DNA of 64,000 nt from Symsagittifera roscoffensis (lineage: Eukaryota; Xenacoelomorpha; Acoela; Convolutidae). The position numbers and the translations under genes are program-made. The notes below the pieces were generated by a model. It was not told where the DNA came from. It worked only from the letters and a program-made list of their open reading frames with translations, and made no database searches. Of this stretch, positions 48,980 to 62,532 are shown piece by piece. The stretch is from contig NC_087062.1 in the NCBI RefSeq assembly GCF_963678635.1, forward strand, positions 48,471,283-48,535,282, read 5' to 3'. Each line of letters begins with the position of its first letter. Position 1 is the stretch's first letter.

Positions 48980-51648
48980 TAAAATTGACCGAAGTCTTTT
49001 TAAAAAGTATGGCTGGTCGCTGTGAAACTCACCAAAGTATTTTTTTAAAAAAAATAGCTGGTTGCTAAGAAATTAACCGAAGTGTTTTTTAAAAAAATGA
49101 CTGGGCGCTGTAATTTTAACCGAATTTTTTTTTTAAAAACGAATGGCTGGTCGCTAAGAAATTATCCGAAGTGGTTTTTTAAAAGAAGTCTGGGAGCTGT
49201 AAAGTTAACCGAAGTCTTTTTGAAAAGTATGGCTGGTCGCTGTGAAACTAACCGAAGTACTTTTTCAAAAAAGAATGACTGGGAGCTATAAAATTAACAG
49301 ACGTATCTTAGGAAAAGGAATGGTTGGTTGCTGTGAAATTAACCAAAGTTTGTTTAGAAAAAAAAATGGCTGGTCGCTGAAAGACTAACCGAAGTTTTTT
49401 TTAAAAAGAGAATGACTGATCACTGTGAAAACACCTGAAATGTTCTTAGAAAAAAGAATGGCTGGTCGCTGTAAAATCAACCGAAGTATTTTTTAAAAAA
49501 AATGGCTGCTCGCTGTGAAATTGACCAAAGCCTTTTTAAAAAAAGAATAAATGGGCGCTGTGAAAATAAACAAGGATTCTATTCCTAGAAAAAAAAATGG
49601 CTGGTCGCTGCGAAATCAACCGAATTATTTTTTAAAAAAGAATAGCTGGTTGCTGTAAAACTAACCGAAGTGTTTTTTAGAAAGTGACTGGGCGCTGTAA
49701 AGTTAACCGAAGTTTTTTTTTTAAAACCAATGGGTGGTCGCTAAGAAATTAAGCGAAGTGTTTTTTAAAAAATGCCTGGGCGCTGTAAAATTAACCGAAG
49801 ACTTTTTTAAAAAAATGTCTGGGCGCTGTAAAATTGACCGAAGTCTTTTTAAAAAGTATGGCTGGTCGCTGTGAAACTAACCGAAGTATTTTTTTAAAAA
49901 GAATAGCTGGTTGCTGTGAAATTAACCGAAGTGTTTTTTAAAAAAATGACTGGGCGCTGTAAATTTAACCGAACTTTTTTTTAAAAACGAATGGCTGATC
50001 GCTAAGAAATTATCCGAAGTGGTTTTTTAAAAAAAGTCTGGGAGCTGTAAAGTTAACCGAAGTCTTTTTGAAAAGTATGGCTGGTCGCTGTGAAACTAAC
50101 CGAAGTACTTTTTCAAAAAAGAATGACTGGGAGCTGTAAAATTAACAGACGTATCTTAGGAAAAAGAATGGTTGGTTGCTGTGAAATTAACCAAAGTTTG
50201 TTTAGAAAAAAAAATGGCTGGTCGCTGAAAGACTAACCGAAGTTTTTTTTAAAAAGAGAATGACTGATCACTGTAAAAACACCTGAAATGTTCTTAGAAA
50301 AAAGAATGGCTGGTCGCTGTAAAAACAACCGAAGTATTTTAAAAAAAAATGGCTGCTCGCTGTGAAATTGACCAAAGCCTTTTTAAAAAAAGAATTACTG
50401 GGCGCTGTGAAAATAAACGAAGTATTCTATTCCTAGAAAAAAAAATGGCTGGTCGCTGCAAAATCAACCGAATTAATTTTTAAAAAAAAATAGCTGGTTG
50501 CTGTAAAACTAACCGAAGTGTATTTTAGAAAGTGACTGGGCGCTGTAAAGTTAACCGAAGTTTTTTTTTTAAAACCAATGGGTGGTCGCTTAGAAATTAA
50601 GCGAAGTGTTTTTTAAAAAATGCCTGGGCGCTGTAAAATTAACCGAAGATTTTTTTAAAAAAATGTCTGGGCGCTGTAAAATTGACCGAAGTCTTTTTAA
50701 AAAGTATGGCTGGTCGATGTGAAACTAACCGAAGTATTTTTTTAAAAAGAATAGCTGGTTGCTGTGAAATTAACCGAAGTGTTTTTTAAAAAAAATGACT
50801 GGGCGCTGTAAATTTAACCGAACTTTTTTTTTAAAAACGAATGGCTGGTCGCTAAGAAATTAACCGAAGTGGTTTTTTAAAAAATGTCTAGGAGCTGTAA
50901 AATTAACCGAAGTCTTTTTAAAAAGTCTGGCTGCTCGCTGTGAAACTAACCGAAGTACTTTTTAAAAAAAGAATGACTGGGAGCTGTAAAATTAACAGAC
51001 GTATCTTAGGAAAAAGAATGGTTGGTTGCTGTGAAATTAACCATAGGTTTTTTAGAAAAAAAATGGCTGGTCGCTGAAAAACTAACCGAAATTTTTTTTT
51101 TTAAAAGATTGACTGATCACTGTGAAAACACATGAAATGTTCTTAGAAAAAAGAATGGCTGGTCGCTGTAAAATCAACCGAAGTATTTTTAAAAAAAGAA
51201 TGGCAGCTCGCTGTGAAATTAACCGAAGTGTTTTTTAAAAAATGCCTGGGCGCTGTAAAATTAACCGAGGTCTTTTCTTTAAAAATGTCTGGGCGCTGTA
51301 AAGTTAACCGAATTTTAAAAAAAATGAATGGCTGGTCGCTAAGAAATTAACCGAAGTGTTTTTTAAAAAATGGCTGGGCGCTGTAAAATTAACCGAAGTC
51401 TTTTTTTAAAAAATGTCTGGGCGCTGTAAAGTTAACCGAATTAAAAAAAAATGAATGGCTGGTCGCTAAGAAATTAACCGAAGGGGTTTTTTAAAAAATG
51501 TCTGGGAGCTGTAAAATTAACCGAAGTCTTTTTAAAAAGTATGGCTGGTCGCTGTGAAACTAACCGAAGTACTTGTTTAAAAAAGAATGACTGGGAGCTG
51601 TAAAATTAACTGACGTATCTTAGGAAAAAGAATGGTTGGTTGCTGTGA
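48980..51648 (+). repeat. 2.67-kb higher-order repeat, copy 2
   Basis: This is a direct copy of 46357-48979 with a few substitutions and one extra monomer. The junction at about 48978-48981 joins GAATGGTTGGTTGCTGT to AAAATTGACCGAAG, so the exchange falls inside the conserved GCTGT of the core. After 51648 the sequence continues as GAAATTAACCAAAG, the context expected if copy 1 had been pasted in tandem. Confidence 0.9.
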
Positions 51649-52129
51649 AATTAACCAAAGTTTTTTTAGAAAAAAAATGGCTGGTCGCTGAAAAACTAAC
51701 CGAAGTTTTTTTAAAAAAAGAATGGCTGCTCACTGTGAAATTGACCAAAGCCTTTTCAAAAAAAAGAATGACTGGGCACTGTGAAATTAAACGAAGTATT
51801 CTATTCCTAGAAAAAAGGAATGGCTGGTCGCTGCAAAATCAACCGAATTATTTTTGAAAAACGAATGGCTGGTCGCTAAGAAATTAACCGAAGTGTTTTC
51901 TAAAAAATGCCTGGGCGCTGTAAAATTAACCGAAGTCTTTTTTTTTTAAAATGTCTGGGCGCTGTGAAATCAACCGAAGTCTTTTTAAAAAGTGTGGCTG
52001 GTCGCTGTGAAACTAACCGAAGTATTTTTTAAAAAAGAATAGCTGGTTGCTGTGAAATTAACCAAAGTGTTTTTAAAAAAATGACTGGCCGCTGTAAAGT
52101 TAACCGAATTTTTTTTTAAAAAACGAATG
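51649..52129 (+). repeat. Satellite stretch after the 2.6-kb doublet
   Basis: Monomers of mixed subfamilies, including CTGCTCACTGTGAAATTG and GGGCACTGTGAAATT variants. No close tandem copy was noticed. Confidence 0.55.
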
Positions 52130-53550
52130 GCTGGTCGCTAAGAAATTAACCGAAGTGGTTTTTCAAAAAATGTCTGGGAGCTGTAAAATTAACCGAAGTC
52201 TTTTTAAAAAGTATGGCTGATTGCTGTGAAACTAACCGAAGTACTTTTTTAAAAAAGAATGACTGGGAGCTGTAAAATTTACAGAAGTCTCCTAGGAAAA
52301 AGAATGGCTGGTTGCTTTGAAATTAACCAAAGTTTTTTTTTAGAAAAAAAGAATGACTGATCACTGTGAAAATACCTGAAATGTTCTTAGAAAAAAGATT
52401 GGCTGGTCGCTGTGAAATTAAAAGAAGTATTCTTTTCTTAGAAAAATGAATGGCTGGTCGCTGTGAAATTGACCGAAGTCTTTTTTTGAAAAAAGAGTTA
52501 CTGGGAGCTGTAAAATTAACAGAAGTATCTTAGGAAAAAGAATGGCTGGTTGCTGTGAATTTAACTAGAGTTTTTTTAGAAAAAAAGTGGCTGGTTGCTG
52601 TAAAACTAACCGAAGTTTTTTTTTAAAAAAAAGAATGACTGGTCGCTGTGAAAATAACCGAAATTTTCCAAAAAAAAAAGTGTTCTTAGAAAAACAGGCT
52701 GGTCGCTGTGAAATTAAACGAAGTATTCTATTCCTAGAAAAAAGGAATGGCTGGTCGCTGCGAAATCAACCGAAGAATTTTTAAAAAAAGAATGACTGGT
52801 TGCTGTGAAATTAACCGAATTTTTTTTTTAAAAACGAATGGCTGGTCGCTAAGAAATTAACCGAAGTGGTTTTTCAAAAAATGTCTGGGAGCTGTAAAAT
52901 TAACCGAAGTCTTATTAAAAAGTATGGCTGGTCGCTGTGAAACTAACCGAAGTACTTTTTTAAAAAAGAATGACTGGGAGCTGTAAAATTTACAGAAGTA
53001 TCCTAGGAAAAAAAATGGCTGGTTGCTTTGAAATTAACCAAAGTTTTTTTTAGAAAAAAAGAATGACTGATCACTGTGAAAATACCTGAAATGTTCTTAG
53101 AAAAAAGATTGGCTGGTCGCTGTGAAATTAAAAGAAGTATTCTTTTCTTAGAAAAATGAATGGCTGGTCGCTGGGAAATTGACCGAAATCTTTTTTTAAA
53201 AAAAGATTGACTGGGAGCTGTAAAATTAACAGAAGTATCTTAGGAAAAAGAATGGCTGGTTGCTGTGAATTTAACTAGAGTTTTTTTAGAAAAAAAAATG
53301 GCTGGTTGCTGTAAAACTAACCGAAGTTTTTTTTTTAAAAAAAGAATGACTGGTCGCTGTGAAAATAACCGAAATTTTCTAAGAAAAAAGTGTTCTTAGA
53401 AAAACAGGCTGGTCGCTGTGAAATTAAACGAAGTATTATATTCCTAGAAAAAAGAAATGGCTGGTCGCTGCAAAATCAACCGAAGAATTTTTAAAATAAG
53501 AATGACTGGTTGCTGTGAAATTAACCGAATTTTTTTTTTTAAAACGAATG
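52130..53550 (+). repeat. ~710-bp unit, two tandem copies
   Basis: GATCACTGTGAAAATACC lies at 52359 and 53069, an offset of 710 bp. Both copies share an unusual fused spacer in which AAATTTTC is followed directly by an A-rich run and GTGTTCTTAGAAAAAC, skipping a core (near 52670 and 53385). More distant relatives with the same fused spacer lie near 54530 and 55450. Boundaries are approximate. Confidence 0.78.
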
Positions 53551-56500
53551 GCTGGTCGCTAAGAAATTAACCGAAGTGTTTTTTTTGAATGTCTCGGCGC
53601 TGTAAAATTAACCGAAATTTTTTTAAAAAGAATAGCTGGTTCCTGTGAAATTAACCGAAGTGTTCTTTAAAAAAATGACTGGGCGCTGTAAAATTAACCG
53701 AAGTATTCTTTTCCTAGAAAAACGAAGGGCTGGTTGCTGCGAAATCAACCAAAGTATTTTTTTTAAAAAGAACGGCTGGTTGCTGCGAAATTAACCGAAG
53801 TGTTCTTTAAAAAAATGACTGGACGCTGTAAAATTAACCGAAATTTTTTTTTAAAAAACAAATGGCTGGTCGCTGTTAAAATAACTGAAGTATTTTTCAA
53901 AAAAAGAATGACTGGGCGTTGTAAACTTAATTGAAGTATCTTAAAAAAAATGGCTGGTCGCTGTGAATTTAACCTAAGTATTTTTTAAAAAAGAATAGCT
54001 GGTTGCTGTGAAATTAACCAAAGTGTTTTTAAAAAAATGACTGGGCGTTGTAAAGTTAACCGAATTTTTTTTAAAAAAAAACGAATGGCTGGTCGCTAAG
54101 AAATTAACCGAAGTGGTTTTTTAAAAAATGTCTGGGAGCTGTAAAATTAACCGAAGTCTTTTTAAAAAGTATGGCTGGTCGCTGTGAAACTAACCAAAGT
54201 ACTTTTTAAAAAAAGAATGACTGGGAGCTGTAAAATTAACAGAAGTATCTTAGGAAAAAGAATGTCTGGTTGCTTTGAAATTAACCAAAGTTTTTTTTAG
54301 AAAAAAAGAATGACTGATCACTGTGAAAATACCTGATATGTTCTTAGAAAAAAGAATGGCTGGTCGCTGTGAAATTGACCGAAGTCTTTTTTTAAAAAAA
54401 GAATGACTGGGAGCTGTAAAATTAACAGAAGTATCTTAGGAAAAAGAATGGCTGGTTGCTGTGAATTTAACCAAAGTTTTTTTAGAAAAAAAAAACTGGT
54501 CGCTGTAAAACTAACCGAACTTTTCCAAGAAAAAAGTGTTCTTAGAAAAACAGGCTGGTCGCTGTGAAATTAAACGAAGTATTCTGTTCCTAGAAAAAAG
54601 GAATGGCTGGTCGCTGCAAAATCAACCGAATTATTTTTTAAAAACGAATGGCTGGTCGCTAAGAAATTAACTGAAGTGTTTTTTGAAAAATGCCTGGGCG
54701 CTGTAAAATTAACCGAAGTCTCTTTTAAAAAATGTCTGGGCGCTGTAAAATTGACCGAAGTCTTTTTAAAAAGTATGGCTGGTCGCTGTGAAACTAACCG
54801 AATTATTTTCTTAAAAAGAATAGCTGGTTGCTGTGAAATTAACCAAAGTGTTTTTAAAAAAATGACTGGGCGCTGTAAAGTTAACTGAATTTTTTTTTAA
54901 AAAAACGAATGGCTGGTCGCTAAGAAATTAAACGAAGTGGTTTTTTAAAAAACGTCTGGGAGCTGTAAAATTAACCGTAGTCTTTTTAAAAAGTATGGCT
55001 GGCCGCTGTGAAACTAACCAAAGTACTTTTTTAAAAAAGAATGACTGGGAGCTGTAAAATTAACAGAATTATCTTAGGAAAAAGAATTGCTGGTTGCTTT
55101 GATATTAACCAAAGTTTCTTAAGAAAAAAAGAATGACTGATCACTGTGAAAATACCTGAAATTTTCTTAGAAAAAAGATTGGCTGGTCGCTGTGAAATTA
55201 AAAGAAGTATTCTTTTCTTAGAAAAATGAATGGCTGGTCGCTGTGAAATTGACCGAAGTCTTTTTTTAAAAAAAAAATGACTGGGAGCTGTAAAATTAAC
55301 AGAAGTATCTTAGGAAAAAGAATGGCTGGTTGCTGTGAATTTAACCAAAATTTTTTAAGAAAAAACAATGGCTGGTCGCTCTAAAACTAACCGAAGTTTT
55401 TTTTTAAAAAAAGAATGACTGGTCGCTGTGAAAATAACCGAAATTTTCCAAGAAAAAAGTGTTCTTAGAAAAACTGGCTGGTCGCTGTGAAATTAAACGA
55501 AGTATTCTATTCCTAGAAAAAAGGAATGGCTGGTCGCTGCGAAATCAACCGAAGAATTTTTTAAAAAAGAATGACTGGTTGCTGTGAAATTAACCGAAGT
55601 GTTCTTTAAGAAAATGACTGGGCGCTGTAAATTAACCGAAGTATTCTTTTCCTAGAAAAAAGAAGGGCTGGTCGCTGCGAAATCAACCGAAGTATTTTTT
55701 TAAAAAAGAACGGCTGGTTGCTGTGAAATTAACCGAAGTGTTCTTTAAAAAAAACAACTGAAGTGTTTTTTCAAAACCAAAGGACTGGCCGCAGTGAAAT
55801 TAAAAAAAAATTTCTTTTCTTAGAAAATTGAATGGCTGTTCGCTTTGAAATCAAAAGAAGTAGTCTTAAAAAAACGAATGGCTGGTCGCTGAGAAATTAA
55901 CCGAAGTGTTTTTTTTGAAATGTCTCGGCGCTGTAAAATTTAACGAAATTTTTTAAAAAAGAATAGCTGGTTGCTGTGAAATTAACCGAAGTGTTCATTC
56001 AAAAAATGACTGGGCGCTGTAAAATTAACCGAAGTATTCTTTTCCTAGAAAAAAGAAGGGCTGGTCCCTGAGAAATCAACCGAAGTATTTTTTTAAAAAA
56101 GAACGGCTGGTTGCTGTGAAATTAACCGAAGTGTTCTTTAAAAAAAACAACTGAAGTGTTTTTTCAAAACCAAAGGACTGGTCGCAGTGAAATTAAAAAA
56201 AAAATCTTTTCTTAGAAAATTGAATGGCTGGTCGCTGTGAAATCAACAGAAGTAGTCTTAAAAAAAGAATGGCTGGTCGCTAAGAAAATAACCGAAGTGT
56301 TTTTTTTTAATGTCTGGGCGCTGTAAAAATAACCGAAGTCTTTTTAAAAAGCATGGCTGGTCGCTGTGAAACTAACCGACGTACTTTTCCTAAAAAAGAA
56401 TGACTGGTTGTTGTAAAATTAACTGAAGTGTCATAAAAAGAATGGCTGATCACCGTGAAAACACCTGAAATATTCTTAGAAAAAAGAATGGCTGGTCGCT

Positions 56501-57338
56501 GTGAAATTAAAATAAATATTCTTTTCTTAGGAAAATGAATGGCTGGTCGCTGTGAAATTGACCGAAGTCTTTTTTTTTTAAAAAAAAGATTGACTGGGAG
56601 CTGTAAAATTACCAGAAGTATCTTAGGAAAAAGAATGACTGGTGGCTGTGAAATTAACCGAAGTACTTTTAGAAAAAAAATGACTGGTCGCTGTAAAAAC
56701 TAACCGAAGTTTTTTTTAAAAAAAGAATGACTGGTCGTTTTGAAAATCACCAAAATTTTCCAAGAAAAAGATTGGGTGGTCACTGTAAAAACAACTGAAG
56801 TGTTCTTAGAATAAAAAGTCTGGTCGCTGTGAAATTAAACGAAGTTTTATATTCCTAGAAAAAAGAATGGCTGATCGCTGCGAAGTCAACCTACGTGTTT
56901 TTTTTTAAAAAAATGACTGGGCGATGAACAATTATCCGAAGTTTTTTTTTTTAAAATCGAATGGCTGGTCGCTGCTAAAAAAATGAAGTTTTTTAAAAAA
57001 AGAATGACTGGGCGTTGTAAACTTAATTGAAGTATCTTAAAAAAAAATGGCTGGTCGCTGTGAATTTAACCTAAGTATTCTTAGAAAAAAGATTGGCTGG
57101 TCGCTGTGAACTTAACCGAAGTTTTCTTTAAAAAAAACAACTGAAGTTTTTTTTCAAAACCAAAGGACTGGTCGCAGTGAAAATTAAAAAAATATTCTTT
57201 TCTTAGAAAATTGAATGACTGGTCGCTGTGAAATCAACAGAAGTAGTCTTAAAAAAAGAATGGCTGGTCGCTAAGAAAAATAACAGAAGTGTTTTTTTTA
57301 AATGTCTGGGCGCTGTAAAATTAACCGAAGTCTTTTTA
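53551..57338 (+). repeat. Satellite with ~393-bp local repeat
   Basis: The block mixes relatives of the 619/707-bp units (GAATGTCTCGGCGCTG near 53587) with the fused-spacer lineage. A 393-bp repeat is visible, with TTCTTTAAAAAAAACAACTG at 55741 and 56134. GCATGGCTGG at 56351 and 57893 shows that the segment from about 56.3 kb is related, at an offset of 1,542 bp, to the start of the next doublet. Confidence 0.65.
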
Positions 57339-59935
57339 AAAAGCATGGCTGGTCCCTGTGAAACTAACCGACGTACTTTTCTTAAAAAAGAATGACTGGT
57401 TGTTGTAAAATTAACTGAAGTGTCATTAAAAAGAATGGCTGATCACTGTGAAAACACCTGAAAAATTCTTAGAAAAAAGAATGGCTGGTCGCTGTGAAAT
57501 TAAAAGAAAAATTCTTTTCTTAGAAAAAAGAATGACTGGGAGCTGTAAAATTAACAGAAGTATCTTAGGAAAAACAATGGCTGGTCGCTGTGAAATTAAA
57601 CGAAGTATTATATTCCTAGAAAAAAAAAATGGCTGATCTCTGCGAAATCAACCGAAGTATTTTTTAGAAAAAGAATGGCTGATTGCTGTGAAATCAACCC
57701 AAGCCTTTTTTAAAAAAGAATGACTGGACGCTGTGAAATTAAACGATGCATTTTTTTAATGACCGGGAGCTATAAAATTAATCGAGGTATTTTTTTAAAA
57801 AAAGATTGACTGGTCGCTGTGAAAACAACGGAAGTATTCTTAGAAGGAAGAATGTCTGGGCGCTGTAAAAATAACCGAAGTCTTTTTAAAAAGCATGGCT
57901 GGTCGCTGTGAAACTAACCGACGTACTTTTCCTAAAAAAGAATGACTGGTTGTTGTAAAATTAACTGAAGTGTCATAAAAAGAATGGCTGATCACTGTGA
58001 AAACACCTGAAATATTCTTAGAAAAAAGAAGAGCTGGTCGCTGTGAAATTAAAAGAAATATTCTTTTCTTAGGAAAATGAATGGCTGGTCGCTGTGAAAT
58101 TGACCGAAGTCTTTTTTTTTAAAAAAAAAGAATGACTGGGAGCTGTAAAATTACCAGAAGTATCTTAGGAAAAAGAATGACTGGTGGCTGTGAAATTAAC
58201 CGAAGTACTTTTAGAAAAAAAATGACTGGTCGCTGTAAAAACTAACCGAAGTTTTTTTTAAAAAAAAATGACTGGTCGCTTTGAAAATCACCAAAATTTT
58301 CCAAGAAAAAGATTGGGTGGTCACTGAAAAAACAACTGAAGTGTTCTTAGAATAAAAAGTCTGGTCGCTGTGAAATTAAACGAAGTATTATATTCCTAGA
58401 AAAAAGAATGGCTGATCACTGCGAAATCAACCTACGTGTTTTTTTAAAAAAATGACTGGGCGATGTACAATTATCCGAAGTTTTTTTTAAAAAAATCGAA
58501 TGGCTGGTCGCTGCTAAAAAAATGAAGTATTTTTTAAAAAAAGAATGACTGGGCGTTGTAAACTTAATTGAAGTATCTTAAAAAAAAATGGCTGGTCGCT
58601 GTGAATTTAACCTAAGTACTCTTAGAAAAAAGATTGGCTGGTCGCTGTGAACTTAACCGAAGTTTTCTTTAAAAAAACAACTGAAGTTTTTTTTCAAAAC
58701 CAAAGGACTGGTCGCAGTGAAAATTAAAAAAATATTCTTTTCTTAGAAAATTGAATGACTGGTCGCTGTGAAATCAACAGAAGTAGTCTTAAAAAAAGAA
58801 TGGCTGGTCGCTAAGAAAAATAACAGAAGTGTTTTTTTTAAATGTCTGGGCGCTGTAAAATTAACCGAAGTCTTTTTAAAAAGCATGGCTGGTCGCTGTG
58901 AAACTAACCGACGTACTTTTCTTAAAAAAGAATGACTGGTTGTTGTAAAATTAACAGAAGTATCTTAGGAAAAACAATGGCTGGTCGCTGTGAAATTAAC
59001 CGAAGTTTTTTTAGAAAAAAATGGCTGGTCGCTGTAAAACTAACCGAAGTTTTTTAAAAAAAAAAATGACTGGTCGCTTTGAAAACAACCGAAATTTTCC
59101 AAGAAAAAGATTGGCTGGTCACTGTAAAAACAACTGAAGTGTTCTTAGAAGAAAAAGGCTGGTCGCTGTGAAATTAAACGAAGTATTATATTCCTAGAAA
59201 AAAAAATGGCTGATCTCTGCGAAATCAACCGAAGTATTTTTTAGAAAAAGAATGGCTGATTGCTGTGGAATTAACCTACGTGTTTTTTTTAAAAAAATGA
59301 CAGGGCGATGTAAAATTATCCGAAGTTTTTTTTTTAAAACGAATCGCTGGTCGCTGTGAAAATAACCGAGGTATTTTTAAAAAAAGAATGACTGGGCGTT
59401 GTAAACTTAATTGAAGTATCTTAAAAAAAGAATGGCTGGTCGCTGTGAATTTATCCGAATTATTCTTAGAAAAAGATTGGCTGGTCGCTGTGAAACTAAC
59501 GGAAGTGTTTTTCAAAAAAATGACTGATCGTTGTGAAAATAACAAAAGAATTCCTAGAAAAAAGAATGGCTGGTCGATGTATAAACAACTAAAGTGTTCT
59601 GAGAAAAAAGTGGCTGGTCGCTGTGAAATTAAACGAAGTATTCTATTCTTAGAAAAAAGAATGGCTAATCGCTGTGAAATCAACCGAGGTAACCTTAGAA
59701 AGAAGAATGACTGGTTGCTGTGAATTTAACCTATGTATTCTTAGAAAGACGAATGACTGGTCGCTAAAAAATTAACTGAAGTAAATGAGAAAAAAATGGC
59801 TGGTCGCTAAAAAATTAACTGAAGTAAATGAGAAAAAAAATTAACCGAAGTATTTTAAAAATATGACTAGGCTTTGTAAAATTATCCGAAGTATATCAAA
59901 AAGAAGAATTACTGGTCGCTGTAAAACTAACTGAA
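57339..59935 (+). repeat. 2,597-bp higher-order repeat, copy 1
   Basis: This unit of about 57 monomers is repeated in tandem at an offset of 2,597 bp, measured at GCATGGCTGGTCCC (57343 and 59940). It ends with two consecutive GGTCGCTAAAAAATTAAC monomers near 59760-59830 that otherwise resemble only the left-edge variants of the array. Confidence 0.92.
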
Positions 59936-62532
59936 AAAAGCATGGCTGGTCCCTGTGAAACTAACCGACGTACTTTTCTTAAAAAAGAATGACTGGTTGT
60001 TGTAAAATTAACTGAAGTGTCATTAAAAAGAATGGCTGATCACTGTGAAAACACCTGAAATATTCTTAGAAAAAAGAATGGCTGGTCGCTGTGAAATTAA
60101 AAGAAAAATTCTTTTCTTAGAAAAAAGAATGACTGGGAGCTGTAAAATTAACAGAAGTATCTTAGGAAAAACAATGGCTGGTCGCTGTGAAATTAAACGA
60201 AGTATTATATTCCTAGAAAAAAAAAATGGCTGATCTCTGCGAAATCAACCGAAGTATTTTTTAGAAAAAGAATGGCTGATTGCTGTGAAATCAACCCAAG
60301 CCTTTTTTAAAAAAGAATGACTGGACGCTGTGAAATTAAACGATGCATTTTTTTAATGACCGGGAGCTATAAAATTAATCGAGGTATTTTTTTAAAAAAA
60401 GATTGACTGGTCGCTGTGAAAACAACGGAAGTATTCTTAGAAGGAAGAATGTCTGGGCGCTGTAAAAATAACCGAAGTCTTTTTAAAAAGCATGGCTGGT
60501 CGCTGTGAAACTAACCGACGTACTTTTCCTAAAAAAGAATGACTGGTTGTTGTAAAATTAACTGAAGTGTCATAAAAAGAATGGCTGATCACTGTGAAAA
60601 CACCTGAAATATTCTTAGAAAAAAGAATAGCTGGTCGCTGTGAAATTAAAAGAAATATTCTTTTCTTAGGAAAATGAATGGCTGGTCGCTGTGAAATTGA
60701 CCGAAGTCTTTTTTTTTAAAAAAAAAGAATGACTGGGAGCTGTAAAATTACCAGAAGTATCTTAGGAAAAAGAATGACTGGTGGCTGTGAAATTAACCGA
60801 AGTACTTTTAGAAAAAAAATGACTGGTCGCTGTAAAAACTAACCGAAGTTTTTTTTAAAAAAAATTGACTGGTCGCTTTAAAAATCACCAAAATTTTCCA
60901 AGAAAAAGATTGGGTGGTCACTGAAAAAACAACTGAAGTGTTCTTAGAATAAAAAGTCTGGTCGCTGTGAAATTAAACGAAGTATTATATTCCTAGAAAA
61001 AAGAATGGCTGATCGCTGCGAAATCAACCTACGTGTTTTTTTAAAAAAATGACTGGGCGATGTACAATTATCCGAAGTTTTTTTTAAAAAAATCGAATGG
61101 CTGGTCGCTGCTAAAAAAATGAAGTATTTTTTAAAAAAAGAATGACTGGGCGTTGTAAACTTAATTGAAGTATCTTAAAAAAAATGGCTGGTCGCTGTGA
61201 ATTTAACCTAAGTACTCTTAGAAAAAAGATTGGCTGGTCGCTGTGAACTTAACCGAAGTTTTCTTTAAAAAAACAACTGAAGTTTTTTTTCAAAACCAAA
61301 GGACTGGTCGCAGTGAAAATTAAAAAAATATTCTTTTCTTAGAAAATTGAATGACTGGTCGCTGTGAAATCAACAGAAGTAGTCTTAAAAAAAGAATGGC
61401 TGGTCGCTAAGAAAAATAACAGAAGTGTTTTTTTTTAAATGTCTGGGCGCTGTAAAATTAACCGAAGTCTTTTTATAAAGCATGGCTGGTCGCTGTGAAA
61501 CTAACCGACGTACTTTTCTTAAAAAAGAATGACTGGTTGTTGTAAAATTAACAGAAGTATCTTAGGAAAAACAATGGCTGGTCGCTGTGAAATTAACCGA
61601 AGTTTTTTTAGAAAAAAATGGCTGGTCGCTGTAAAACTAACCGAAGTTTTTTAAAAAAAAGAATGACTGGTCGCTTTGAAAACAACCGAAATTTTCCAAG
61701 AAAAAGATTGGCTGGTCACTGTAAAAACAACTGAAGTGTTCTTAGAAGAAAAAGGCTGGTCGCTGTGAAATTAAACGAAGTATTATATTCCTAGAAAAAA
61801 AAATGGCTGATCTCTGCGAAATCAACCGAAGTATTTTTTAGAAAAAGAATGGCTGATTGCTGTGGAATTAACCTACGTGTTTTTTTTAAAAAAATGACAG
61901 GGCGATGTAAAATTATCCGAAGTTTTTTTTTTAAAACGAATCGCTGGTCGCTGTGAAAATAACCGAGGTATTTTTAAAAAAAGAATGACTGGGCGTTGTA
62001 AACTTAATTGAAGTATCTTAAAAAAAGAATGGCTGGTCGCTGTGAATTTATCCGAATTATTCTTAGAAAAAGATTGGCTGGTCGCTGTGAAACTAACGGA
62101 AGTGTTTTTCAAAAAAATGACTGATCGTTGTGAAAATAACAAAAGAATTCCTAGAAAAAAGAATGGCTGGTCGATGTATAAACAACTAAAGTGTTCTGAG
62201 AAAAAAGTGGCTGGTCGCTGTGAAATTAAACGAAGTATTCTATTCTTAGAAAAAAGAATGGCTAATCGCTGTGAAATCAACCGAGGTAACCTTAGAAAGA
62301 AGAATGACTGGTTGCTGTGAATTTAACCTATGTATTCTTAGAAAGACGAATGACTGGTCGCTAAAAAATTAACTGAAGTAAATGAGAAAAAAATGGCTGG
62401 TCGCTAAAAAATTAACTGAAGTAAATGAGAAAAAAAATTAACCGAAGTATTTTAAAAATATGACTAGGCTTTGTAAAATTATCCGAAGTATATCAAAAAG
62501 AAGAATTACTGGTCGCTGTAAAACTAACTGAA
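59936..62532 (+). repeat. 2,597-bp higher-order repeat, copy 2
   Basis: Nearly identical to 57339-59935. I noticed only scattered single-base changes, for example GAAGAGCTGG against GAATAGCTGG, and homopolymer length changes. The junction CTAACTGAAAAAAGCATGG joins the end and start of the unit within AAAAAG of the spacer, so unlike the other doublets the exchange lies in the A tract. Confidence 0.92.

Noticed and set aside
59276-59683. Minus-strand open frame of 135 codons and overlapping plus-strand frame of 92 codons, both repeated at 61873-62320
   Set aside because: Both strands are open over the same satellite DNA and both are copied only because of the 2,597-bp duplication. Overlap on opposite strands and absence of any domain argue against coding.
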